This document shows positions 1 through 7,009 of a DNA stretch of 8,646 nt, in pieces. The notes below the pieces were generated by a model, which saw only the letters and a program-made list of their open reading frames with translations, made no database searches and had not been told where the DNA came from. Both the position numbers and the translations under genes were made by a program. Position 1 is the first letter of the stretch, and each line of letters begins with the position of its first letter. The DNA is taken from NCBI GenBank assembly GCA_947626445.1, contig CANQSC010000047.1:1-8646 (forward strand). The letters are read 5' to 3'. The DNA comes from an uncultured Bacilli bacterium (GTDB taxonomy: Bacteria > Bacillota_I > Bacilli_A > RF39 > UBA660).

Positions 1-1
1 G

Positions 2-75
2 TGGGCGTTTACGGACTCGAACCGCAGACCCTCTGCTTGTAAGGCAGATGCTCTAACCAACTGAGCTAAACGCCC
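2..75 (-). tRNA. tRNA-Val (anticodon TAC)
   Basis: Read on the minus strand, the segment folds as a complete cloverleaf. The acceptor stem is GGGCGTT paired with AACGCCC, and the D-arm is GCTC/GAGC. The anticodon stem TCTGC/GCAGA closes the seven-base loop CTTACAA, placing TAC at positions 34-36. The T-arm has the TTCGAGT loop and the discriminator base is A. TAC reads valine GTN codons. Position 1 would be the first C after the discriminator, so a genomically encoded CCA is possible but lies outside the window. It has its own promoter just upstream, and no clear terminator separates it from the asparagine-synthetase-family gene, so read-through from that operon is possible. Confidence 0.97.
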
Positions 76-95
76 ATGTCTTTTTGACACTATCA

Positions 96-124
96 ATAAT
101 ATCAAACCATTTTGGTAATGTCAA
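96..124 (-). promoter_or_regulatory. sigma-A-type promoter of tRNA-Val
   Basis: On the minus strand TTGACA (124-119) is followed after exactly 17 bases by TATTAT (101-96). The predicted transcription start is near 89, about 14 bases before the tRNA 5' end. The same -35, spacing and -10 occur at the promoter at 7049-7021, which precedes the long non-coding RNA, so this may be the local stable-RNA promoter form. Confidence 0.75.
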
Positions 125-140
125 TTATTTTTAGTATATT

Positions 141-1970
141 TTATGCAAAAAATTCATCATACCATACTAAAAAACAATATATATTATATATTTTCCGACC
201 ATTATTTTCAAGGCCTTTATAATGGTTATCTAATAACTGATTTATATAACAAGTATCAAAAAACTCTTTAACATAATTTTTGGAAAAAGCCTCTTTAACG
301 ATATTATAATATTTATCGATTCTAAGCCATTTAGAAAAAGGCACCGGAAAACCACATTTTCTTCTTTTAGCCCAAGATTTTGGTAAATTATCTAAAGCTA
401 TATCTCTAAAAATATATTTTGTGGTTTTATTTTTAATTAAATATTTATTAGGAATTGTTTTAGTAAGATTAAATAAATTTATATCTAATAAAGGTGTTCT
501 TAATTCTACACTATTAGCCATACTCATTTTATCAGCTTTAAGTAAAATATCTTTAGGAAGCCAAAAATAATAATCTAAAAATCTTTTTTTAGTTAATTCA
601 CTTTCATTTTTAACTAAATTATAATAGGGCTTTAAAATGCTACTAATACTCTCTTCACTTTTAAGTTCATCAGCTAATATTTTATTTGCTTCATCATTTT
701 CTAAAAAACTTCCATGACCAATATATCTTTCTTCAAAAGGTAGTCCATACTTTATTAAAGTATTACGGCCCATAAAATGTGGTAGTTTTTGACAAATTTT
801 TCTTATTTTACTTCTAAACCATAAAGGAAACTTTAAATAAATTCTTAATAATAAAGGATCATAATATTCATTATATCCCCCAAATAATTCATCAGCGCCT
901 TCGCCACTTAAAACAACTTTAACATCCTTACTTGCTAACTTTGATAAAAAATAAAGCGGAACTGTTGATAAATTAGCATGAGGTTCATCGGTATAATACA
1001 TAATAGTTGGAAGACTATCAAAAAAATCATCAGCACTTATACTAATACTTTTATTTTTTAAACCTAATTCTTCACTTAAACTTTTAGCATAACTAGTTTC
1101 ATCGAATCCTTCATAACTAAATCCTACCGAAAAAGTTTTACTTGGTTTAGCTAGACTTACTACATAAGATGAATCTACCCCACCCGATAAATAAGATGCC
1201 ACTTCTACATCACTAGTCGTTAAATGATAATTAACAGATGAAGCTAATTCTTTTTGCATTTCTTTTTTTAATTTTTGATAATTTTGATTTTTCTTTATAA
1301 AGTTAAATTCATGATATGGATAAATATCTAATTTATTATTTTTATATATAAAATAATGTCCGGGATTTAAACGATAAACATTTTTAAAAAAAGTTTCATC
1401 TTTAGCTGAATGTTGAAACATTAAATACATTTTTAAAGCATCTTTATTAATCTCTTTTTTAAATTTAGGATGTTCTAACATCGCTTTTATTTCTGAAGCA
1501 AAACAAAAAAAGTTATCATCTTGATAATAATATAATGGTTTCATGCCAAAATGATCTCTTGCCCCAAAAAGCATTTCTTTTTTTATATCATAAATAACAA
1601 AAGCAAACATCCCTCTTAATTTATTACAAATTTCTTCTTTATATTTATCATAACCATATAATAATACTTCTGTATCCGTTTTAGTTTTAAAAACATAGCC
1701 ATTACTTTCTAATTCAAATCTTAATTCTTGATAATTATATATTTCGCCATTAAATACTAAAATTAAATTATGATCATTACTAATCATTGGTTGTTCGCCG
1801 TTTTCTAAATCAATAATAGCAAGTCTTTTATGACCTAAAGCAATATTTGAATCACAAAAATAACCTTCACCATTTGGTCCTCGATGTTCAATTTTTAAAG
1901 CCATTTTTCTTATTATCTCTTCTTTTTTCTTAATTCTCGTCTTATCCCAAAAACCAACTATTCCACACAT
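141..1970 (-). CDS. asnB: Glutamine-hydrolysing asparagine synthetase family amidotransferase (AsnB/AsnH type)
   Basis: Protein of 609 residues, the normal length for this family. The initiator Met is followed directly by Cys2, the nucleophile of class-II glutamine amidotransferases (MCGIVGF), which fixes the start; GAAGGG lies about nine bases upstream. The N-terminal glutaminase domain shows HRGPNGEG (29-36), the RL pair at 49-50, NGEIYN (74-79) and TDTE (98-101). The synthetase domain carries the pyrophosphatase loop SGGVDSS (262-268) and SGEGADELFGGY (355-366). Family knowledge: such enzymes use glutamine ammonia and ATP to amidate aspartate, but close relatives amidate cell-wall carboxylates (AsnH acts on D-Asp in the Lactococcus cross-bridge; LtsA/AsnB1 act on meso-diaminopimelate). 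It starts 21 bases after a D-aspartate-ligase-like gene, so amidation of a D-Asp side branch is a plausible role. This is inference; ordinary asparagine synthesis cannot be excluded. Confidence 0.9.
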   Translation of the reverse strand: MCGIVGFWDKTRIKKKEEIIRKMALKIEHRGPNGEGYFCDSNIALGHKRLAIIDLENGEQPMISNDHNLILVFNGEIYNYQELRFELESNGYVFKTKTDTEVLLYGYDKYKEEICNKLRGMFAFVIYDIKKEMLFGARDHFGMKPLYYYQDDNFFCFASEIKAMLEHPKFKKEINKDALKMYLMFQHSAKDETFFKNVYRLNPGHYFIYKNNKLDIYPYHEFNFIKKNQNYQKLKKEMQKELASSVNYHLTTSDVEVASYLSGGVDSSYVVSLAKPSKTFSVGFSYEGFDETSYAKSLSEELGLKNKSISISADDFFDSLPTIMYYTDEPHANLSTVPLYFLSKLASKDVKVVLSGEGADELFGGYNEYYDPLLLRIYLKFPLWFRSKIRKICQKLPHFMGRNTLIKYGLPFEERYIGHGSFLENDEANKILADELKSEESISSILKPYYNLVKNESELTKKRFLDYYFWLPKDILLKADKMSMANSVELRTPLLDINLFNLTKTIPNKYLIKNKTTKYIFRDIALDNLPKSWAKRRKCGFPVPFSKWLRIDKYYNIVKEAFSKNYVKEFFDTCYINQLLDNHYKGLENNGRKIYNIYCFLVWYDEFFA

Positions 1971-1991
1971 AAAAATCTACCCTTCCCTATT

Positions 1992-3203
1992 TTAAGATGT
2001 CCAATAAGCATTTTTAAAATCTTTTCTATAATGCCATAATCTTTTCTTCATTAATAGAAACCTTTTTAAATTAGTATCTAAATTGCATTCCATTGGACTT
2101 ACTCTTTTTTTCCACATCGATAAAGCTTTCTTTTTAAAATCCCCATTCTTAATATATTTTTTAACAATACTTTTAGGTACAAAAGAAAGTAATACTTCAT
2201 TATTTAAATCTAATAACGGTAATTCTTTACAAGCTATTAAATCATTAGCCATTACTAAAATTAAATTAGCACCTAATTTAGAAATATAATAACTACTTCT
2301 TCCTTGTCTAGCATTGATTTCTAGTACTCTAAAAGTATTACTATTCTTATCATACTTCATATCAATTTCAGCAAAACCAACATAATCAATTTTTTCCATA
2401 AAATTAATAATGGTTTCTTTCATTTCTTTAATTGGGGCATTAGGATGCGTTGAATAACCATTAATTAAAGTTGCCGCATTACCAACCATACTTAAAGAAT
2501 GTTCTTGAAGACCTATCTGCGCAAAACTAATAACTTTAACTTTATGATTAGAATCAACATAAACAACACTATCATAAAGATAAGAATCATCACCAGAAAT
2601 ATATTCTTGTAAAATTATTTTATCGTGATATCCAGCATCCTTTATTTTCTTAATAACTTTTTGTAGTTCATCTAAAGAATTAATTTTATATATTTTATGT
2701 TTATCATTAAAATTTAAATGATTATAACTTATTACATTAGCAGGTTTTAATATTAAAGGATAATCTAGGATTGGTAATAATTCATCATCAAGATTATAAA
2801 AATAAGTTTCCGGAAAATGTAAGTTTTCATTTTGATAAGTTTTATAAAATAATTCTTTATTAATAAGCGTTTCTAAAACTTCTAGATTTTGTTTAGGAAA
2901 AATTAAATTAGGTAATAATTTATCATTATTTTTAGCTATTAATTTGGAATATGTTTCATTAGTACTTACTAATAATATCTTTTTAGTTATATAACTTTTC
3001 GCATAGTTATTAACAGTTTTAATAAAAATATCTTCTTGCCATAAATTAGGATTATATTCAACAGTTAAAATATTAGAATATTTAGTAAAAGCTAATCTTT
3101 CTTTACCAATTAAATGAGCTTTTTTATTGGTAGCTTCATAATAACATCTAGCCATATAATAAGCATTAGCATCACTACCTAAAATAAGTATTTTAAAATC
3201 CAT
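1992..3203 (-). CDS. ATP-grasp ligase resembling D-aspartate ligase (peptidoglycan cross-bridge)
   Basis: Protein of 403 residues when started at MDFKILILGSD. The frame is open 23 codons further upstream, but that part lies inside the racemase gene, and AAAGGTGAT sits correctly before the chosen ATG. The N-terminal pre-ATP-grasp domain has GSDANAYYMAR (9-19). The ATP-grasp core shows PLILKPAN (149-156, with the nucleotide-binding lysine), ILQEYISGDDS (197-207), the metal-binding AEIDMKYD (278-285) and EINARQGRSSYY (295-306). From memory, this order and the GSDxNxYxMAR and QGRSS signatures match the enterococcal/lactococcal D-aspartate ligases (Asl family), which join the beta-carboxylate of D-Asp to the lysine side chain of UDP-MurNAc-pentapeptide in the cytoplasm. 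The neighbours, a racemase upstream and an amidotransferase downstream, supply the steps before and after such a reaction. Exact substrate is unproven; another amino acid ligated to the stem peptide is the main alternative. Confidence 0.8.
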   Translation of the reverse strand: MDFKILILGSDANAYYMARCYYEATNKKAHLIGKERLAFTKYSNILTVEYNPNLWQEDIFIKTVNNYAKSYITKKILLVSTNETYSKLIAKNNDKLLPNLIFPKQNLEVLETLINKELFYKTYQNENLHFPETYFYNLDDELLPILDYPLILKPANVISYNHLNFNDKHKIYKINSLDELQKVIKKIKDAGYHDKIILQEYISGDDSYLYDSVVYVDSNHKVKVISFAQIGLQEHSLSMVGNAATLINGYSTHPNAPIKEMKETIINFMEKIDYVGFAEIDMKYDKNSNTFRVLEINARQGRSSYYISKLGANLILVMANDLIACKELPLLDLNNEVLLSFVPKSIVKKYIKNGDFKKKALSMWKKRVSPMECNLDTNLKRFLLMKKRLWHYRKDFKNAYWTS

Positions 3204-3204
3204 T

Positions 3205-4353
3205 TTAATCACCTTTACTTTCATATATTCTTGGTACTCGATTACTAATTTGATTAAACAAATGATAAGCATTAATATTAAGTGTTTTTAAAACTTCAAA
3301 AATACTTCTATTCTCCCCAAAAATTTCAACTTTACTTCCTACCTCATATTTATTTTGTGAAAAAACTAATAACATATCCATACAATCGGCAATAATTAAA
3401 CATTTTTGTTTATTAATTAAGACATATTTAAAATTCTTATCAACACCATCTGCATAACCAATACAAATGGTATAAATATAACCTGATTCATTTACAATAT
3501 TGGCTCCATAACCAACAAATTCACCTTTTTTAATTTTTCTTCTACTCATAACTGAAGAATAAAGAGCAAAAGAAGGTTTTACTTTTAGATTATTTTCTAA
3601 AGTAGTTTTACTTAAATGATATTTTTTTTGGATTCTTTTAATCTTTAATAATTGATATTTACTATTTATCTTTCGACTTTGATTAAAACCATACATTACA
3701 ATTCCTAAACGAATGCCATTACAAAAATTTAATTTTTCATGACTTACTAAAGTTAGACTACGACCTAAATGAACAATGGGAATATCTTCTAAATAAATAT
3801 TTTTAGTAATTTCTAAAAAACGTTTAACTTGATAATCGTAATAAATATCTTGAACGCCAGAAGTGGCAAAATGCGAATAGATACCCTCTAAATATAAATT
3901 TTTACTTTCTTTAATTAACATATAAGCTTTAGTTAACTCTTCTTCTTTAAAAAAGCCTAAACGATGCATTCCACTATCAATAGCAAAATGAATGGTAATT
4001 AAATCATTAGCATCTTGATTAACTAATTTTTTTAAATAACTTAAACTTTCTACTGTAATAGTTATTTTATTTTTAATAATTAAATCAAGATAATCTAAGG
4101 AAATTACTTCTAAACATAATATAGGAATATTCTTATTTATTTTTCTTACTAATATTGCTTCATCTAAAGAAGATACGGCTAAATAATTTATTCCCCCTTT
4201 AATTAGCTCATTAACAATTTTAATACCATGATGATAAGCATCATTTTTAACAACCCCAATATAATATTCATAACTAGGATAAGTTTTTTTAATTTCTTTA
4301 ATATTTTCTTTTAAAATATCTTTATTTATAACAGCATAAGTAGGTCTATACAT
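3205..4353 (-). CDS. alr: Alanine-racemase-fold PLP enzyme, probable amino-acid racemase of the wall module
   Basis: Protein of 382 residues, normal for fold-type III alanine racemases. The N-terminal barrel has the PLP-binding lysine K36 in VVKNDAYHHG, R131 in SGMHRLGF, GIYSHFATS (158-165) and IRLGIVMYG (214-222, with the arginine that contacts the pyridine nitrogen). The C-terminal domain has the catalytic tyrosine Y282 in VGYG, the CMDM motif (324-327), Y363 and the terminal NRVPRIY (371-377). AGAGG lies before the start. Odd points: the position of the carbamylated lysine of Geobacillus alanine racemase (Lys129) is Ala124, and the usual HxANS motif is HLGRS (195-199), putting Arg198 where Asn is expected. 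It is first in an operon with a D-Asp-ligase-like protein, so it may make that ligase's D-amino-acid donor. Whether it acts on alanine, aspartate or another amino acid cannot be told from sequence; the symbol reflects the family only. Confidence 0.85.
   Translation of the reverse strand: MYRPTYAVINKDILKENIKEIKKTYPSYEYYIGVVKNDAYHHGIKIVNELIKGGINYLAVSSLDEAILVRKINKNIPILCLEVISLDYLDLIIKNKITITVESLSYLKKLVNQDANDLITIHFAIDSGMHRLGFFKEEELTKAYMLIKESKNLYLEGIYSHFATSGVQDIYYDYQVKRFLEITKNIYLEDIPIVHLGRSLTLVSHEKLNFCNGIRLGIVMYGFNQSRKINSKYQLLKIKRIQKKYHLSKTTLENNLKVKPSFALYSSVMSRRKIKKGEFVGYGANIVNESGYIYTICIGYADGVDKNFKYVLINKQKCLIIADCMDMLLVFSQNKYEVGSKVEIFGENRSIFEVLKTLNINAYHLFNQISNRVPRIYESKGD
3208..3216 (-). promoter_or_regulatory. 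Shine-Dalgarno site inside the racemase gene end (translational coupling)
   Basis: AAAGGTGAT, complementary to the 16S rRNA 3' end, lies in the last codons of the racemase gene. Its stop TAA (3207-3205) is followed by one A and then the ATG of the ligase. This site decides the ligase start at 3203 over the longer open frame and implies that the two proteins are translated in a coupled way. Confidence 0.8.
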
Positions 4354-4377
4354 ATAAAATTACCTCTTTTCTTTGGC

Positions 4378-4428
4378 ATTATAACAAAAGAAAAATAAGA
4401 ATTTATTAATCTCGACAAAACCTGTCAA
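4378..4428 (-). promoter_or_regulatory. Promoter region of the racemase-ligase-amidotransferase operon
   Basis: On the minus strand TTGACA (4428-4423) is followed after 17 bases by TAAATT (4405-4400), four of six matches to TATAAT. A perfect TATAAT also occurs at 4383-4378 but has no good -35; a start from it would leave a leader of only about 18 bases. The -35 box is part of an imperfect inverted repeat, TTGACA-5-TGTCGA (4428-4412), that could be a regulator site. The region is shared with the divergent helicase gene. Confidence 0.5.
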
Positions 4429-4448
4429 AATAACCAAACTAAAAGCGT

Positions 4449-4454
4449 TATAAT
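4449..4454 (+). promoter_or_regulatory. -10 element immediately before the helicase start codon
   Basis: A perfect TATAAT ends six bases before the ATG at 4461, and no convincing -35 is visible 16-18 bases upstream. If it is used, transcription would begin at or within a base or two of the ATG, giving a leaderless mRNA. The GGAG at 4455-4458 is only two bases from the ATG, too close for a normal Shine-Dalgarno site. Confidence 0.4.
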
Positions 4455-4460
4455 GGAGCT

Positions 4461-5897
4461 ATGAAAGAAGATATTATTATTAACAATTACTATTTAGATG
4501 AAGAACAAAAAAAGCCAATTTTAGAAAATCCCAAATATTCTTTAATTATTGCTGGAGCTGGTTCTGGTAAAACTCTAACTTTAGTTGGTAAATTAAAATA
4601 TATGTTAGAAAATAATTTAATTAAACCTCATGAAGTATGTCCTATATCATTTACTAATGAAGCAGTCTTAAATATGCATAATAATATTTTAAAAAATTGT
4701 CATGTTAATATTCCAACTTATACTTTTCATAAATTAGCTTTAAGATTTATTAATGATTTAGATTTTATGATAGCTGATGATAATTTAAAAGATATAGTTA
4801 TAGATAATTTTTTTAATAACAATTTCAAAGAAAATCAACATACTAAAAAAAGTGTATACTCAATTTTAAAAATATATGGTCCTTTTAAAAATTTCCAATA
4901 CCAAAAGAAAAATTTAAAACCAATTAAAAAAGTTATAAAACAATTTTTAGATTTATATTCTAGTAATACTTTTTCTAAAGAAGATTGGTTAAATTTTTTT
5001 AAAGTTAGTAAAAAACATCATTTATTAATTATTTTATATGCGATATATAATTTATATGAAAAAGAAAAAAGTCAAAAAGACTTAATAGATTTTGATGATA
5101 TGATAAGATTAGCTATCAAAAGATTAAAGAAGGAAAAACCAAAACTACCCTATAAATTAATATTAATTGATGAATTTCAAGATACTTCTTTATTAAGATT
5201 TAATTTAATTAGAGAATTAGTTAAATTAAATAACGCTAGTTTATGTGTATGTGGAGATGATTATCAATCAATATATCATTTTTCTGGAAGCGATATTAAC
5301 CTCTTTTTAAATTTTAAAAAATACTATCCCCAAGCTAAGATTTATAAATTAGAAACAACTTATCGTAACAGTCAAGAATTAGTTAATGTTGCTGGTAATT
5401 TTATTTTAAAAAATCCTAATCAAATTGATAAGCATTTAAAAAGTAAAAGTCATTTAGCTAATCCTATCTATGTAGTTTATGAAAAAAATTATCAAGAAAC
5501 TTTAAATAAGATAATCAATTTAATTCCTAAAGAAGATAATATTTTTATCTTAGGAAGAACTCATTATGATTTAAAAAAATATACTAATAAAGATTATAAA
5601 GAAGGCAGAATAAAGTTTTATACAATTCATGCTTCTAAAGGATTAGAATGTGATCATGTTATTATTTTAAATATGATTGATGGCATATATGGTTTTCCAA
5701 ATAAGCAAAAAGATGATATTGTCTTATCTTTAGTAAAAAAAGATTTTACTTACCCTTTTGAAGAAGAACGAAGATTATTTTATACTGCTTTAACAAGAGC
5801 TAAAAAAGATGTTTATTTAATCACTAACAAATATAATCCTTCACTTTTTATAAAAGAAATTCTAAAAGAAAAAGAAGTAAAAATCTTAAAAGTATAA
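4461..5897 (+). CDS. Compact UvrD/PcrA/Rep-type superfamily 1 DNA helicase
   Basis: Protein of 478 residues with a full set of SF1A helicase motifs in order: Q-motif LDEEQKKPI (12-20), Walker A AGAGSGKT (31-38), Ia SFTNEA (63-68), Ib TFHKLA (88-93), the conserved LIDFDDM (208-214), Walker B/II IDEFQDTS (236-243), III CGDDYQSIYHFSGSD (264-278), IV TYRN (300-303), V YTIHASKGLE (387-396) and VI EERRLFYTALTRAK (435-448). Such proteins move 3' to 5' along single-stranded DNA using ATP, in repair or replication restart. It is much shorter than PcrA/UvrD (about 700 residues). Only about 85 residues separate motifs IV and V, so the 2B subdomain is essentially absent and 1B is small. All ATPase residues look intact, so it is a small variant rather than a broken gene. 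TspO starts 50 bases after it with no terminator between, suggesting co-transcription. Housekeeping PcrA is presumably elsewhere. Confidence 0.9.
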   Translation: MKEDIIINNYYLDEEQKKPILENPKYSLIIAGAGSGKTLTLVGKLKYMLENNLIKPHEVCPISFTNEAVLNMHNNILKNCHVNIPTYTFHKLALRFINDLDFMIADDNLKDIVIDNFFNNNFKENQHTKKSVYSILKIYGPFKNFQYQKKNLKPIKKVIKQFLDLYSSNTFSKEDWLNFFKVSKKHHLLIILYAIYNLYEKEKSQKDLIDFDDMIRLAIKRLKKEKPKLPYKLILIDEFQDTSLLRFNLIRELVKLNNASLCVCGDDYQSIYHFSGSDINLFLNFKKYYPQAKIYKLETTYRNSQELVNVAGNFILKNPNQIDKHLKSKSHLANPIYVVYEKNYQETLNKIINLIPKEDNIFILGRTHYDLKKYTNKDYKEGRIKFYTIHASKGLECDHVIILNMIDGIYGFPNKQKDDIVLSLVKKDFTYPFEEERRLFYTALTRAKKDVYLITNKYNPSLFIKEILKEKEVKILKV

Positions 5898-5947
5898 CTA
5901 GGTATATTTTGGCTAAACTAAAAATAAAGTTTATACGAGGAGGGATT

Positions 5948-6394
5948 ATGAAGAAGTTTATTAAAGCCATTTTAATACCGGTAATTATTGGGGGAATTGT
6001 TGGACTATTAATTGGACCTAACATTGATTATAATTCTTTAATTAAACCAGCTTTTTCTCCACCTAGTATTTTATTTCCAATAGTTTGGACAATTCTTTAT
6101 ATATTAATGGGTATATCTTATGGAATTTTAGATAATGATAATTTAATTACTAGAGAAATAAAAAATATCTATTATATTCAATTAACTTTTAATGCTTTAT
6201 GGTCAATTATCTTTTTCATTTTAAAATGGCGATTAATATCAATAATTTGGATTATTATTTTAGATATTTTAGTTATTATAATGATTATTAAAATGTTTAA
6301 GCAAAAGAAAATTGCTGGTTATTTACAAATACCATACTTAATCTGGATATTATTTGCAACTTATTTAAATCTATTCATTTATATTCTAAATTAA
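5948..6394 (+). CDS. tspO: TspO/MBR family (tryptophan-rich sensory protein/translocator protein)
   Basis: Protein of 148 residues from the ATG at 5948, which has a strong GAGGAGGG just upstream; the frame extends 13 codons further to a TTG, but that extension lacks a ribosome-binding site. Five hydrophobic helices fill the protein, with the positive N-terminus MKKFIK. Family signatures are KPAFSPPSILFPIVWTILY (33-51), IQLTFNALWSIIFF (77-90) and PYLIWILFATYLN (129-141). The many aromatic residues, including Trp 47, 85, 94, 101 and 133, match the family. TspO proteins bind porphyrins and are linked to tetrapyrrole or stress regulation in bacteria; the exact role here is unknown and no haem gene is near. 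It is probably co-transcribed with the helicase and ends at a hairpin terminator that begins within its stop codon. Confidence 0.93.
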   Translation: MKKFIKAILIPVIIGGIVGLLIGPNIDYNSLIKPAFSPPSILFPIVWTILYILMGISYGILDNDNLITREIKNIYYIQLTFNALWSIIFFILKWRLISIIWIIILDILVIIMIIKMFKQKKIAGYLQIPYLIWILFATYLNLFIYILN

Positions 6395-6418
6395 AAAACC
6401 TTCATAAAAAGGTTTTTT
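6393..6418. terminator. Bidirectional intrinsic terminator
   Basis: AAAAAACCTT (6393-6402), a six-base loop and AAGGTTTTTT (6409-6418) form a perfect 10-bp hairpin with a T-tract on both strands. It overlaps the tspO stop codon and can end both the rightward tspO transcript and the leftward non-coding RNA. Confidence 0.9.
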
Positions 6419-6501
6419 CAATTATTCTCTCACAATTAGATAAGTGATGATTCTCTCATTACTTTTGCAATCAATTTATTTTTTATTTCAGTCATTAGCC
6501 A

Positions 6502-6543
6502 GTAAGTGCCCTCATAAGGTCGCGACCCTTATTCTTCACTTAC
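6502..6543 (-). other. RNA hairpin with self-complementary UCGCGA loop
   Basis: In the non-coding RNA, GTAAGTG (6543-6537) pairs with CACTTAC (6508-6502). Inside this arm ATAAGG (6532-6527) pairs with CCTTAT (6519-6514), closing the loop GUCGCGA, whose last six bases are a palindrome and could form a kissing-loop dimer. An alternative inner stem GGTCG/CGACC is also possible. Confidence 0.65.
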
Positions 6544-6722
6544 CTTTTACCACTAAAGAAGGCTTGCACTTCCAAATTTCACACGCATAGGTTTTTTCAT
6601 TTACAATATTTTAACAGTATCAGTGTTAACTCCACTTTTATCCTGCAGCTTTGTGCTACTTTTACCAGTTTCTAATCTTATAACGTATTACTACGCTCAA
6701 CTGCAAATGGCTTAGTCGCCTT

Positions 6723-6764
6723 TTAACAAACTCTCTAGATTGCGAAATCTAGTAAGTTTGTTAA
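6723..6764 (-). other. Long two-part RNA hairpin
   Basis: TTAACAAACT (6764-6755) pairs perfectly with AGTTTGTTAA (6732-6723). After a two-by-two internal loop, CTAGATT (6752-6746) pairs with AATCTAG (6741-6735) around the loop TCGC. It is the longest perfect helix in the non-coding RNA and has no T-tract, so it is structural rather than a terminator. Confidence 0.75.
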
Positions 6765-6908
6765 TTATTCTTTTTGTTTTCTACCAAAAAAGTTTATGAT
6801 GACCACGATTAGTTCTGTACCTTATAAACCAATTCACAAAAGCACTTTTCTCTCTTTCCTATCTTTGATAGTCCCATAAAATTATTACTAATTATTACAA
6901 CTCAATCC

Positions 6909-6930
6909 CTAATAGATTCGCACCTACTAG
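6909..6930 (-). other. RNA hairpin with GUGCGAAU loop
   Basis: CTAGTAG (6930-6924) pairs with CTATTAG (6915-6909) with one G-U pair. The eight-base loop holds TGCGAA (6922-6917), exactly complementary to TTCGCA (6746-6741) at the tip of the hairpin at 6764-6723. This gives a candidate loop-loop contact. Confidence 0.6.
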
Positions 6931-6996
6931 TAATAAGCATAAGAGAAATCCATACTTAGTTGCTTCCTAAGTCTTTCATATGGTTCAATTATCTAA

Positions 6997-7009
6997 TTGT
7001 CAAAGAACA
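6997..7009 (-). promoter_or_regulatory. boxA-like antitermination element at the 5' end of the non-coding RNA
   Basis: TGTTCTTTGACAA on the minus strand matches 11 of 13 bases of the E. coli rRNA boxA TGCTCTTTAACAA and resembles the TGTTCTTTGAAAAC elements of Bacillota rRNA leaders and spacers. It begins about five bases after the predicted transcript start. It lies in the loop and 3' arm of a possible AATTGT/ACAATT hairpin (7012-6995), which competes with a CAATT/AATTG hairpin (6999-6986). Confidence 0.6.

Noticed and set aside
77..140. Terminator after the asparagine-synthetase-family gene
   Set aside because: Only a four-base CCA/TGG-type dyad without a T-tract is visible, and it lies in the spacer of the tRNA promoter.
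2083..2289. Plus-strand open frame of 68 codons
   Set aside because: It lies fully inside the D-aspartate-ligase-like gene on the other strand, has no good ribosome-binding site and shows no family signature.
3204..3272. 23-codon N-terminal extension of the ligase
   Set aside because: It overlaps the racemase coding region, and the internal ATG at 3203 has an excellent AAAGGTGAT and begins the family's conserved GSD region.
5909..5947. Upstream TTG start for TspO, and a TTGGCT-17-TATACG promoter in the same place
   Set aside because: The ATG at 5948 has a near-perfect GAGGAGGG, and the extension adds charged residues before the first helix. The promoter would start transcription after that ribosome-binding site.
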